Assembly (NCBI GenBank): GCA_905250885.1
Contig: CAJNOQ010001642.1
Coordinates: 1-29,770 of the forward strand
Length of the DNA stretch: 29,770 bases
Direction of reading: 5' to 3'
Source of the DNA: Didymodactylos carnosus
Taxonomy: Eukaryota > Rotifera > Eurotatoria > Philodinida > Philodinidae
The notes under the pieces are model-generated. The model was given only the letters and a program-made list of their open reading frames with translations. It was not told the origin of the DNA and ran no database searches. Position 1 is the first letter of the stretch, and each line of letters starts with the position of its first letter. The position numbers were made by a program, and so were the translations under genes. Positions 8,765 to 18,657 of this stretch are shown here, piece after piece.

Positions 8765-9985
8765 GTGACGGAATTACGCCTCAAGTTTTCAATGAAAAAT
8801 ACACTCACGAGAATATCAGTTTTTAACCTGGCTCTAATCATATACTTTTTTCTAAGAGAGGTATTGTCATCCAGGCGGATATTTTATGCATAAGAACATA
8901 TCAGACACATTTTTTGTGGGAAATATCCTTCTTTGGTTTTTGCTCAGATTGGCTTGACCAGCTAATTCTCAGCTGTAATAGGCTTAGCCATACTTTTTCT
9001 CTCAAATCAGTCTTAAGGGTACCCCACCCCCCCTTTCTTTTACCTTGATGCCAAATGCGGAGCACATGTCCGATTGAGCTCAAATTTATGCCAGAGATAG
9101 AACATTGAAAAAGAAAATCGATGTATTTTTCCCCAGAATTATCTGAGATGTTTTTATATGGGTTTTCTGTGAAACTCCGGTTTTGATCCAGTCACATTAT
9201 GACCCTTCGAAAAAATGGTCCGATCGAGCTTCAAAAGGGAACTTCAAAAAGGAATGAAACTGAAATTTCGAAGTTCGATCAAAAATTTTGTAGTTTTTTT
9301 ACGTCAATTGCCCGATCTGCTTGGTATTTTAAAAATTTTTAAAAAGTGTCCGATGGATAAAGAATTAAATTCTCTACAAAATGCACTATTGATTTTGTCA
9401 AACAATTTTAAAGAATTATACACACTAAATAAGTTTTTAATGGTTTTTATTAAAATGGTACTATTTTTGGAGCAGTTTTACGAAAATCAAAAACATTTCT
9501 TCCACCGTCTTTTTTTGCTTAGTTGGATAGAGCGCACTCGATTGCAAAAGGTCACATGCAAATCAACTTTTGTAGAGGTATTTTTACCGATAGAAATATA
9601 AAACCCACCGCAAAGAAAGGAAAACAAATGATGTAATTCCGTCACGGAGCCATTTTGCTTGTTTCTTTCAATTTATTTTGTAAGTGAAAGTAAATAGACG
9701 AATCGAAAGCTCATTTTACTCTCTAAATAGGGTCCCTATTAGACATTTTTTCTGAATATCTGTCGTTTCAGAGCATTTTTCAAAGTTTGTAGAGCCCTGA
9801 AAAAAATGTAATTTCGTCACGACATCTAGATTTCTTATAAAAGCCGTTTTACATAACCGATTTATTCCAAATTTTTATCAGAAACCAAGCATCCTACCAC
9901 ACATATTTGCGGAAAATTTCGTCAACCCTCGTTTAGTATTTGAGAAGAAACAGAGCTCAGAAGCGGAAAAATGTAATTCCGTCGC
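8765..9985. repeat. Region bounded by GTGACGGAATTAC motifs, with dispersed non-coding repeat
   Basis: GTGACGGAATTAC occurs at 8,765-8,777, and its reverse complement or one-base variants at 9,632-9,644, 9,808-9,820 and 9,973-9,985, suggesting ends of nested or truncated copies of one element family. Inside, 9,010-9,260 shares phrases with 27,680-28,110 (GGGTACCCC; GTCAC-x-TATGACCC followed by AAAAAATG). A 128-codon plus frame at 9,215-9,601 starts within this repeat, is rich in K, F and L, and has no domain; I read it as incidental. At 9,517-9,566 there is a tRNA-like D-arm (see findings). Confidence 0.5.
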
Positions 9986-10114
9986 GCGCTTTTAGGCCGT
10001 ACTGTGCAATACGATTCAAGCTAACTTTGTTTGTTTTCGTTAAATCTCGTGCAACCAATAATGTCATTTGCGAAAGAATCTTGCTAGTCTAATATGTCAT
10101 AACAGTTAAATAGT

Positions 10115-11230
10115 CTAATAAAAATCTATTTCTGTTGTTGTACTAAATTTCTTAGAATTAGATTCTTTATCAGTTTTCCTCATTCTTGTTATTCTTGTTT
10201 CGGATATATCTTCGTCGTCCGCGCCTAATGTAGTCACAATCGATTCGTACACTTTTGTATCCATTTTTTTTGCTTCAATTAGACTTTTACTATTGATTGT
10301 TGGTGATTCTTCTACGAATATATGTTGTTTCCTAACTTTTGATGTTTTACTATCGTCTCTTATTGGGTCAGTATTGTAGTCAATAGCTCCGTAAGATTGT
10401 GCCCAATAAATAATATCATCCAATGAATTTTGTTTTGTCTGAATCTGATAAGCTAAATTCTCATAAACTTTGTCTAATTCTATCTGATTTTCAGTTTGAA
10501 TGGCTTGACAAAAATCGAGCAAAGTTTCTTTAATTAAATCTAAACGGTGTTCTTCTTCTTGTTGACAATCTTGAAATATCACTTTTACTCTTCTACAATA
10601 CACTTTTTTAGCATGATTGTAATTATTTTCAATAACTGCTATTCGACCACTTATTTTCTTCAAACTTCGACGTCGTTTTGTTTGCATTTCAATTGCACGT
10701 GTTCGTTGTTTATCAGTTGTTGTCGAATCACTAAATACAATTTCATGTGCACTATCCGCTTTCTTCAAGTCCTCTTGTGCTATTTTGTAATCATTTTTTA
10801 AATTATCTAATTTTATTTTACAATCATTCAACATTTGATAAGCTTCTTTAAATTGCTTTTTAAATTCTTTTGTTCGTCGATGTTGCTGGAATGAGAAACG
10901 TGTCGGAATGTACGTATCATTGACAATTGTTTTATATTTATCGATTACATGTTGAATATTTTGAATACGTTTATCTTCAACAAAAGCTAATTGCTTTGCA
11001 CTTTTAACCGTATCAAGTACAGCACGTTTGGTTGTATTATATGAACATAAAGTATTTTGATGTTGAATACGTTTTGACCACCGTTCAAAATACGATATTA
11101 AACCACGAGAAAATTGACGATGTAAATTACAATAGTCTTCCATCATAAACATTAAATCTTTAGATACATCATAACCTAAAATATAAAGGGCTTGAAATTC
11201 CACTAGAAGAAAGGATGGAGAATATGCCAT
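10115..11230 (-). CDS. F-BAR domain protein (PACSIN/PSTPIP-like, no SH3)
   Basis: A 371-codon uninterrupted frame. Residues about 19-60 (GYDVSKDLMFMMEDYCNLHR, then SRGLISYFERWSKRIQ) fit the FCH start of F-BAR domains. Residues about 60-285 are a long, Lys/Glu-rich helical stretch with heptad-like character and a basic patch (TKRRRSLKK), ending in the family-like EEEHRLDLIKETLLDFCQAI. F-BAR proteins form crescent dimers that bind and curve membranes in endocytosis and cytoskeletal control. The C-terminal 90 residues are polar and low in structure; no SH3 domain is encoded and the frame ends at TAG. The true start is uncertain: a good acceptor (TATATTTTAG) at 11,176 would make residues 1-18 intronic and place exon 1 upstream. 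A plus frame at 10,547-10,801 is a shadow. Confidence 0.75.
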   Translation of the reverse strand: MAYSPSFLLVEFQALYILGYDVSKDLMFMMEDYCNLHRQFSRGLISYFERWSKRIQHQNTLCSYNTTKRAVLDTVKSAKQLAFVEDKRIQNIQHVIDKYKTIVNDTYIPTRFSFQQHRRTKEFKKQFKEAYQMLNDCKIKLDNLKNDYKIAQEDLKKADSAHEIVFSDSTTTDKQRTRAIEMQTKRRRSLKKISGRIAVIENNYNHAKKVYCRRVKVIFQDCQQEEEHRLDLIKETLLDFCQAIQTENQIELDKVYENLAYQIQTKQNSLDDIIYWAQSYGAIDYNTDPIRDDSKTSKVRKQHIFVEESPTINSKSLIEAKKMDTKVYESIVTTLGADDEDISETRITRMRKTDKESNSKKFSTTTEIDFY

Positions 11231-12420
11231 CCGTAATAATCTGTTTGAATCCTTTTAGTAGATGAATGATATATGCTAAGTTGTTTCTAGTCGCTGCGAA
11301 CGAGGCACTATAGTTAATTAATACTCAAGCGGCATAATAGAGCTGCATCACTTTCTGTGGTGTGGTTAGTACGATACTATAACAAAACATTAATATTACT
11401 CCATTCCTGAGATGAAAATGTATGCGCACTTTGGGAACAATCTATTTCTTCCTCAAACTATTCTATTTCTCTCAGCGTTCATACTCACCCCTATTCTGTG
11501 CATACTATCCCAATTTCTTTCGTTATTCATTCTCTTCTCTCTCTCTCTTCCTATATATTCTTTGTACAGTTATAAAATTCCACAAAGTACTTGTACTTGT
11601 GTACAGCAATAGACGATACATGTGGTCACACTACCATGTTCGTACCCTAATGGAAGAAAACCGTTACAACTAACGATCTCGCTATTTGATTGATTCGCCT
11701 GGTATTTTTTCAAAATGACTAAGATATTCCAGGAAACATGAATACAAAGTTTATTACATATTTATATTATGCGCGTCATTTCTAATCACGTTTTATTCCA
11801 TAATTACATAGTTGTTTATTAATCGTTTCCTATCATTCATTATTAGTCAATTGTTGCGTTACAATTTCTTATTACAGAAGCTTGTACTTCCGCATGTGCT
11901 TATCCGTCTCATTCAAACAATGTTATTAGGAGCGTTGTAATTCTCTTGTGAAAAATATATCTAACATGTATCTGTTGATCGTGCCAGGAGATGATCATCG
12001 TTGACTTGTCTATATAATCTAGTTACTCTCACTGAGCATTGATTGTGTAGTCAATTACAGTGAAGATAATATAGCCAGTTTCAAAGCTATGTGTATTCTA
12101 ACTGATCTACAAATCTTATGCGCCGCAGAACACGTAACTGCCCCTAAATGACGCAAATGTTTTTCATCTAAACATGTCTCACCTTTACTCTTACACGATC
12201 ATGTCATGACAACTGTGAAAATTTGCATCATCTACAACATATACAAATCTTGAATGATCGATATCCATTGATACGATCAATCGTTGATGTAAATATCTGT
12301 GCTGAAGGTTTTGTTTGGCCTCAGGAGCGTAAATCATAATACGAACATTAAGTTAAGAAATAGATATATCTGGCTAATAGTCTATCTAACATCTGACTTT
12401 AATATTTAGTACAAAGCGAT
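11231..12420. other. Upstream region of the F-BAR gene, no gene supported
   Basis: No convincing coding frame. There is a pyrimidine-rich, CT-repeat stretch at about 11,520-11,550. Two overlapping plus frames at 11,412-11,673 lie in that low-complexity sequence and are not credible. The first exon and promoter of the F-BAR gene should lie somewhere here if its intron model is right, but I could not identify them. The right edge may contain the start of the LINE fragment. Confidence 0.4.
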
Positions 12421-12424
12421 TATC

Positions 12425-14250
12425 AAATTTTACGTTAAAGTTATTACGCCCAGGTTTTGTTGAGTACTTATCTATCTGTTTTAACAAGTGGCTTAAAAAT
12501 AGTTTTTTTCCTGAGGAGCGGAAGTTAGCAAAACTAGTTACGTTGAATGAATTGAAAGTTAGGAGTTCCATCGTGTGAGCAGACAAGACCTATTTCTCTC
12601 CTAGTAACTCATTCAAACATTTATGAGAAAATAATGTTACAAAGGGTAAAAATTTGGGCTGACTCAAATCATATTATCCCTCCGGAGCAATCTGGGCTCA
12701 GACAAATTGTTTACCGCAAACTCGTGTTCTATCTATACATCAAGAAATCCAAAATAACCTAGATATCCCTACACTAGCAATGTATTTCGATTATGAAAAG
12801 GCTTATGATATGGTCTGGCATGTTAGTTTAATAGTAAAACTTTTCCGCCTTGGTATTCCTTTAAATTTATTAAGGTTAGTGTTATACTGGCTAGAAGAGT
12901 GAAAAGCTTATGCGGTTTTTGGTAAATTTAAAACAAATTTGTTTGAGTTAAAAATAGACCTACCGCGGGGTAGTTCTTTAAGCCCATACTTGTTTATAAT
13001 TTTTCATTCAGATTTAGTAATGAAAGTAAGGGCGAATACAGCTCATATTTTCGCGGACGATATATCAGTTTTGATAACTCTCCAGTAGATGTTAAACCAC
13101 AGAAAATGTTGGATTATTTGAGTGAGGAAGGCTCTAAGGTATGTGAGAGAATAAACGAGTACTTCATTCAATGGAAATAACCTCTTAACCTCTCGAAAAC
13201 AGTTATTTTATTCACGAGTAAAAAAACCGTGTATTGATGTTTATATTAACGGTGGTAAACTAAAAATAGTCTCCGAATTTTGAATATATAGGTTTTATAT
13301 AGACAAGTAAACTTTCTTTAAAACACACTGTTGAAAAAAGTTTAGAAAATATAGATAAACCGTATATTAAACTGAAATCGTTAAATATCATTTAATGTGC
13401 TACGATCGTGTTTTTTCGCTTACTCATTCCCATTCTTTAGTTGGATATTTCCCTTCGTTCCGCTACTTTTCCTAACGCAAGAAGAATTATTCCTTAGAAA
13501 ATACAGAGTGGGTCTTCGTATTATCTACAGATGTCATTTTATAAAGGCTCAGCATATCTTTAAGGTCATAAAAGAACCTACCCTGCACTGTGAAAAATAA
13601 AGTGTGTAAATGACACACATAAAGTGAATGCCAAGTCGATTCCTAGTGACCGTTGAGAATACACGGCGTAGGTGTGTAAAGTACACACTGAGAAGTGACT
13701 GTCTGGCTCTACACACTGAGACCAATGATATAGTCTACTTGTCCAAATCATCTGCGCTGAAAATGTCTCAGATTCATCAATCGATCAAATCTACCATATG
13801 GAGATGTTATTTTTCACTTTTTTTTCTGATCCGGTTTTGCCGAAAATGACAGCATTGATAGTGATCATGATTCTGAAATTATTTTTTCATTCGATGCAGT
13901 AGTTCGGGAGAAAAATAGAAAATAAGAGATCTTTTTAACGCACCTAGCTCTTTACACACTGAGATTGATCATCTAGAAAAGGTACACACTTTTCGACGTC
14001 GAGTGAACGTTTAGAAGATTTACACACCCAGTAACACACTTCATTTTTTTACAGTGTGGTTCATTATATATAAAAGTGTATTTCTAAAAGGTTGTCAAAG
14101 TTATATGAAACAAATTTGGGTTCATCTTTCTTTTTTAATGCTCTATTTTTTTGGGAAAACTTTCATGATAGATCCTCTAAGTGTGGCCACTTTTTCTGTA
14201 TAAAAAGGGTTAAAAAAGTGATACGTAAGCGCGAATCTTCGTTAAATGGT
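12425..14250 (+). pseudogene. Dead non-LTR retrotransposon (LINE) RT, split by a CACTG element
   Basis: Translated piecewise with frameshifts: FNKWLKNSFFPEERKLAKLV (RT fingers), WADSNHIIPPEQSGLRQ, then a long frame with AMYFDYEKAYDMVWH (motif A), LPRGSSLSPYLFIIFHSDLV (motif B) and HIFADDISVLIT (catalytic FADD). After a stop come NLSKTVILFTSK and a C-terminal thumb-like region to 13,585 (RKYRVGLRIIYRCHF). An inserted element occupies 13,586-14,056, after which a frame SSFFNALFFWENF...CGHFFCIKRV runs to a stop near 14,250. Motif order is that of jockey/CR1-like LINEs. In-frame TGA and TAG codons and frameshifts make it inactive. No endonuclease part was seen upstream, consistent with 5' truncation. 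Confidence 0.8.
13586..14056. mobile_element. CACTG-ended non-autonomous DNA element (CACTA/Chapaev-like)
   Basis: Inverted ends CACTGTGAAAAATAAAGTGT (left) and the complement of CACTGTAAAAAAATGAAGTG (right), about 22 bp with few mismatches, length 471 bp. Subterminal copies of TACACACTGAG occur at about 13,682, 13,711 and 13,953, as is common in CACTA-type transposons. The only shared flanking bases are TG, so the duplication is 2 bp or unclear. It sits inside the LINE coding sequence and is therefore younger than that LINE. A 73-codon plus frame inside (13,628-13,849) has no motif and is ignored. Confidence 0.8.
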
Positions 14251-15242
14251 TAGAATTTATTTGTTGAAACCGTAGTAAAGTACAACTTTTTATTATTTAC
14301 TATATTTATTTTTACTTTTTTGTTATTCCTCTTTTCCTCTGTTTTGTATACTTAACCTTTTATCAGTAATATAAACAGTTCGTCGTTATATGTTGCTCGG
14401 TCTTATCCTTTTTTTTGTAATTGTTCTTCGTATATTCTCTTATTTTTGCAAGCGCTCCAGAGCGTGGTCAATAAACCCTCGCATAATCCAAAAAAACACA
14501 TTATTAAAGAGAAATCTAGATTTTTTGTTACATACGCCGATTCTAGCTTCGTGCAAAGATTGATTTTGTGTTGTTTAAGTTCCAAAGTAATCTAATGGGA
14601 ATTTATATTCTCGATTTCGCTTGGATTCAAGATTAAGGGCCGCCACCCCTCAGAAATTATCTCCGACACCATACATCCGACCTTGACGAAACTTTCCTTA
14701 AATGTTTGGCATAATGAGTTACGGGAATGAAAAAATATTTTTCTGTCCAAGTCTTACTGTTCAGGAGTTCTTCAGAGATCAAGATCCAAAAAGGCCCTGA
14801 AGTGTTTCTCAAGATTTTTTAATATACTTCAAGCTGGAGAGTTCGAGTTTGTTTTATTTTAAGCTAGACACCTAACTACATCGGCTGACCAGCACCGATT
14901 TTTTAATTAAGCCTTTATTGATTTTCCAGGCAACCAACAATCTTCAAAATCCGAAAAAGCCATCCGGATTTTCTAAAAATCCTTAATTTGACAAAAAACT
15001 AAGACCTAATTCAAAACTCGGCGCCGGTCAGACGATGTAGTTTATTTTCCTCTTTTAAGCAAAAAATGAATAAACTCTCTATGACACACCGCTATGAAAA
15101 TTCTTGGGAAATACTTCAGGTGTAATTCTTATATAGAGAAAACCATTTCTGGGAAGGGGGAGAGGGTAAAGTTTAAGCCAACTAAAATGCGTTGTAAACT
15201 TACTATTTGTATCAAAACTATTGCCAAAATTTAGACAAATTT
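14251..15242. other. LINE 3' flank and dispersed non-coding repeat
   Basis: From 14,251 to about 14,600 the AT-rich sequence may be the 3' untranslated end of the LINE. From about 14,636 to 15,030 the style (short phrases such as GGGCCGCCACCCCTCAG, AAAAGGCCCTGAAG, CTCGGCGCCGG) resembles old dispersed repeats, but I could not match it elsewhere in the window. No gene is supported. Confidence 0.35.
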
Positions 15243-15355
15243 TCATTCATAAACGTAAGTTCAAATTTACCATCTATGCATTTAAAAAACTTTAAGAGGA
15301 TTGTATTCTTACCGAGAATTGTCTATACTCAAGTGCCTCATATATTTGTTATTGT
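15243..15355 (+). repeat. 113-bp copy of 6,855-6,967 (Penelope-like fragment)
   Basis: Identical in reverse orientation to 6,855-6,967. On the minus strand it reads FELTFMNE, as in the Penelope-like fragment at 6.9 kb, and then diverges. Its right end coincides with the start of the 430-bp inverted-repeat arm at 15,356, which suggests a common breakpoint. The plus-strand 78-codon frame across it is a shadow. Confidence 0.8.
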
Positions 15356-15780
15356 GAGTAAACTTTTCATGGCAGACAAAGAAAACGAACTTTGTAGGAT
15401 AGAAAATCGCAAACTGAAATTGGACATTTCACAGTCAGACTAGATATTGAGACTTTTCACAGTCAGATGTGTACTTCATGAGACAGCAACACTATGCAGC
15501 TGATACTATGATACGGACCCTCTCTTTTTCGATGTTTCTACTATTTTTTGACGTTTTATGATCAAAATATAATAACTCTTGTGTGTTTGAGAGAATGATA
15601 CAAAAAAAGTAATTGATTATTAATGACTAATCATTTAAAGCTTAATTTCTAACGAGATATTATTTCATTTGTAAAGCATGTCACATATACCAAGTCAATG
15701 TTTCACTTTTAGTAACCGTTAGTGATACAAGTTCGATAAATCATGTAAACTCTTCTACAAAACGTCGTGTTTTTTAGTTT
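15356..15780 (+). repeat. Left arm of a ~430-bp inverted repeat
   Basis: This arm is near-identical to the reverse complement of 18,219-18,657 over its length. Differences are a roughly 20-bp indel near 15,385/18,610 and scattered substitutions. The arms bracket about 2.4 kb. The outer ends read GAGTAAACTTTTCATGGCAG and a close variant. No transposase is encoded inside, and I cannot tell whether this is a TIR element, a foldback, or two inverted copies of one dispersed repeat. Confidence 0.9.
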
Positions 15781-15837
15781 ATAGCCTTTAACATGTTGAG
15801 ACATGTAATTTGGTTAAAAAGACTGTTTCCATTATAG

Positions 15838-17404
15838 CAAGGCTCCCCGTTACTTTATGGTAGTAAAACGTGGTCTATTACTACGGCACATGAACGAAGA
15901 ATTAACAGTTTTTACATGAAATGCCTACGCATTATCATTGGAGTTAATTTAGGTGATAGAATGTCAAACGATACACTTTTGGAAATCACCGGATAACCCC
16001 CAATCGGAAACATCCTTCGAAGAAACAGGTTGAGATGGTTTGGATATGTAAACAGGATGTTAAACAGTGATCAAGAACCCTCAGTAGTCAAAAAGATCAT
16101 GTTCTCATACCTGCCTGCCCAGACGAAAAAAAAATCGTTAGAAACGGCACGAAAAACGCGTTAGCGAACAATCGTTGAAAGAGCCGTTCAGAAGTTTAGA
16201 ATAACGCGTTTGCTAACGATCGTTAAATTAACTGTTTTCTAGCGTTTTTGTCGAATGCGTTTTCTAACGACGTTAAAATGACCGTTGAAACGCGTTTATT
16301 TTATATAAAAACACGTTTTAACGTGTCGTTTCTAAACGCGTTTACAAAAAGAAAAAAATTCGAAGTCATATCATTTTAACGTCGTTAGAAAACGCGTTAT
16401 TCTAAACTTCTGAACGACATAAACGCGTTTAAACGGCTCTTTTAAGGATCGTTTGCTAATTCCGAAAAACGCGTTTTTGTTCGTTATGAAACGCGCTTTT
16501 ATTAGCGTTAGTTTTGAAACATTTAACGCATTTCATGCTAGTTAAAAACGAAAAAAGAACAGGTTTTGTTGTAATTTTGTTACCTCTGGGCATTCATCGT
16601 CTTGTTTTGCGGTCAGCCAAGTATATAAGCACAATCGAAATATCGAAGAAATATCATCTTCTTTTCGTACTTTTCGAATTTAGATCATAGTTTTGTACTT
16701 CCTTTATTATAGACTTTCAATTATTTTTAGATCAAGTCCCGCTGGGTAGCCAAGTCTCACCTTTGGCTTGACCAAACTTTTCTATTCTCACGCGTTTTTA
16801 TTCCGTTTTTAACGATCAAAAAAACGCGTTAATTGTTTCATTTGAAACGCGTTCTAGAACGTTTGAAAATGCGTTTTTTGTACATTTTTAACGCAAAAGT
16901 AACGCGTTGCAAAATTCCGAAAAACGCCTTTTCAAACGATTAGAGAAAGAAAAACGCGTTTAAACGACAAAAAAAAGCGTTAGTTTTGAAACATTTAACG
17001 CCTTTTTTTACCAATTTTTTTACCCCTGGGTGACGAGAAACGACCTGGGAATATTGGTATCAGGAAGAGATAAGAGAACAAAATTCAGAATGATATTGAA
17101 GTATGTCAAATTAAAAATTGGAGACGAGAGACTCTGGACAGAGATCACTGGTGGGAAATAATCAATAGAAATGTGTAAGAGAGACCCGCAAATGCCAGAA
17201 TTCAAGACATCATCTATGAATATAAACAACGTGCAGTCGGACGAAGAGGAGTTGGTAGCATCACATGGAGTGTTCAAACGAAAAGTTACAGAGGTCTTAA
17301 TGAAAACTACTAATAAACAGTACAAGTATCCGGGGTGTGGAAAATATTTCAAACCACAAGGAATTACAAATCATGTAAAAGCATGCCCTAACACTAAAAG
17401 TTGA
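15838..17404 (+). pseudogene. Dead LINE C-terminal region, split by an ACGCGT-rich element
   Basis: At 15,838-16,117 the frame reads LLYGSKTWSITTAHERRINS, FYMKCLRIIIGVNLGDRM and ILRRNRLRWFGYVNRMLNS, the conserved C-terminal block of many RTE/CR1-type LINE ORF2 proteins; one stop falls after EITG. After the insertion at 16,118-17,030 the reading resumes with a W-containing segment (about 17,090-17,160) and ends with a zinc-finger-like YKYPGCGKYFKPQGITNH followed by VKACPNTKS and a stop at 17,404. Cys-x2-Cys with His and Cys spacing fits a C-terminal CCHC/CCHH finger; the first Cys appears mutated (Tyr-Pro-Gly-Cys). RT catalytic motifs are absent, so this is a 3' fragment. It is inactive. Confidence 0.75.
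16118..17030. mobile_element. ACGCGT-rich foldback element inserted in the LINE
   Basis: Starts CCCAGACGAAAAAA and ends TTTTTTACCCCTGGG, giving short inverted ends. The LINE reading frame is interrupted exactly here. I count twelve ACGCGT sites in 913 bp of AT-rich DNA, mostly as AAACGCGTTT. Long internal inverted segments pair, for example GAGCCGTTCAGAAGTTTAGA at about 16,181 with its complement at about 16,400-16,440. A second CTGGG end at 16,586-16,590 and CTGGGTAGCC at 16,742 suggest one complete 473-bp element plus a truncated relative. Flanking bases share only TG. Confidence 0.7.
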
Positions 17405-17765
17405 TGTTCGGAGAACAATATTAAGTTTTAGCAGCAAATTTGATTGTTAAACACCTACTGGGAAGTGATTCTTGGAGTAAATGATGGGTACTATCTAAGC
17501 TGGATCACCAGAGGATAGTATTCTGATGTATTTCTTGGACTAAGTTTTTCGTAGCGATCAATAGACTATTCGTAAAAAACTACCCAAACACTGACTTTTT
17601 AAAATGCTTTTTGTGTTTATTTGTGTATTTTTCTGTTTCTCACCCTACACCGGAAACGGTAGCGAGTCCAACTAACTAACTAACAGTTGCGTTTACTTAT
17701 CTTCAGTCTGAAAAGAATTTCTGTAATCCGGTGGTTAAGAGTGATGAATAAAGTTGAAAAATACT
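17405..17765. other. Unassigned stretch after the LINE stop
   Basis: Probable LINE 3' flank. A minus frame crosses the right part, and a 3' splice site (TTCTTTTCAG on the minus strand near 17,705) would join to the exon at 17,769-17,899 and stop after a few codons. The repeat ACTAACTAACTAAC at about 17,673-17,684 is a short simple repeat. Confidence 0.3.
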
Positions 17766-17768
17766 CAC

Positions 17769-17899
17769 CTCCATCGAGTAAATCGAGCGCTGCTCGATAA
17801 TTGTCATCCTGATAAAAGTTTTTTCCAATATATGGATTTGTTCGATTATCATCTCGATGTGTTGAAATTGTTCTTTGTAATCCAATGCATGATGTCATC
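17769..17899 (-). CDS. Possible host exon of unknown identity
   Basis: On the minus strand a 131-nt open segment lies between an acceptor-like AATCTAAACAG and a strong donor GTGAGT. It reads ISTHRDDNRTNPYIGKNFYQ then DDNYRAALDLLDG. The composition is strongly protein-like. The same frame opens upstream to an ATG at 17,958 (MKQNTIRGIITLGIEINLNR), so the exon could be first and unspliced on its 5' side. If the donor is used, the next acceptor leads to an immediate stop, suggesting a truncated gene. I do not recognise the family. It lies between the dead LINE and the right inverted-repeat arm. Confidence 0.35.
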
Positions 17900-18218
17900 C
17901 TGTTTAGATTAATTTCAATGCCAAGCGTTATTATTCCACGAATTGTATTCTGTTTCAAGAAACCTTTAATCTATAGATAAAATTTTCAAATTTATTATCT
18001 GTGTACGTTCAACGTTATACATATAGTGTCAGAAGTAAAATAATTAGCATCAAGACAATTTTTAAATCTACTCACTTGCGTTTCTTACACCATCTTCGGC
18101 GAAAAAAAGAGAGTGAAAGAGAGAAAAATCAAAAAGGATATTTCTATTTTTGGTTTAGACAACACTGATCTATGACATACGAATGCTACTCGGTATTTCC
18201 TATTTTCATAATCATTTA

Positions 18219-18657
18219 AACTAGAAAACACGACATTTTGTAGAAGAGTTTACATGATTTATCGAACTTGTATCACTAACGGTTACTAAAAGTGAAACAT
18301 TGACTTGGTATATGTGACATGCTTTACAAATGAAATAATATCTCGTTAGAAATTAAGCGATAAATGATTAGTCATTAATAATCAATTACTTTTTTTGTAT
18401 CATTCTCTCAAACACACAAGAGTTATTATATTTTGATCATAAAACGTCAAAAAATAGTAGAAACATCGAAAAAGAGAGGGTCCGTATCATAGTATCAGCT
18501 GCATAGTGTTGCTGTCTCATGAAGTACACATCTGACTGTGAAAAGTCTCAATATCTAGTCTGACTGTGAAATGTCCAATTTCAGTTTGCGATTTTCTGTC
18601 TTATAAAGCCTTTTTTCTTCAAGAAAAAGACAGTGTCTGCCATGAAAATTTTACTGA
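18219..18657 (-). repeat. Right arm of the ~430-bp inverted repeat
   Basis: Reverse-complement partner of 15,356-15,780. Shared landmarks include the doublet CACAGTCAGA/TCACAGTCAGA, GATACGGACCCTCTCTTTTT and GTAACCGTTAGTGATACAAG. High similarity of the arms, compared with heavily decayed content between them, implies either recent duplication or gene conversion between arms. Confidence 0.9.

Noticed and set aside
9215-9601. 128-codon plus-strand ORF
   Set aside because: It begins inside a dispersed repeat shared with 28 kb, is dominated by K, F and L from AT-rich sequence, and has no domain or upstream signal.
10547-10801. 84-codon plus-strand ORF rich in hydrophobic residues
   Set aside because: It is the antisense shadow of the helical, Lys/Glu-rich F-BAR frame.
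13397-13600. Stand-alone 67-codon gene with a hydrophobic start
   Set aside because: The second half matches the C-terminal part of the surrounding LINE and the end enters the CACTG element, so it belongs to the dead LINE.
15207-15443. 78-codon plus-strand ORF
   Set aside because: It crosses the junction between the 113-bp duplicated segment and the inverted-repeat arm, so it is a chance fusion.
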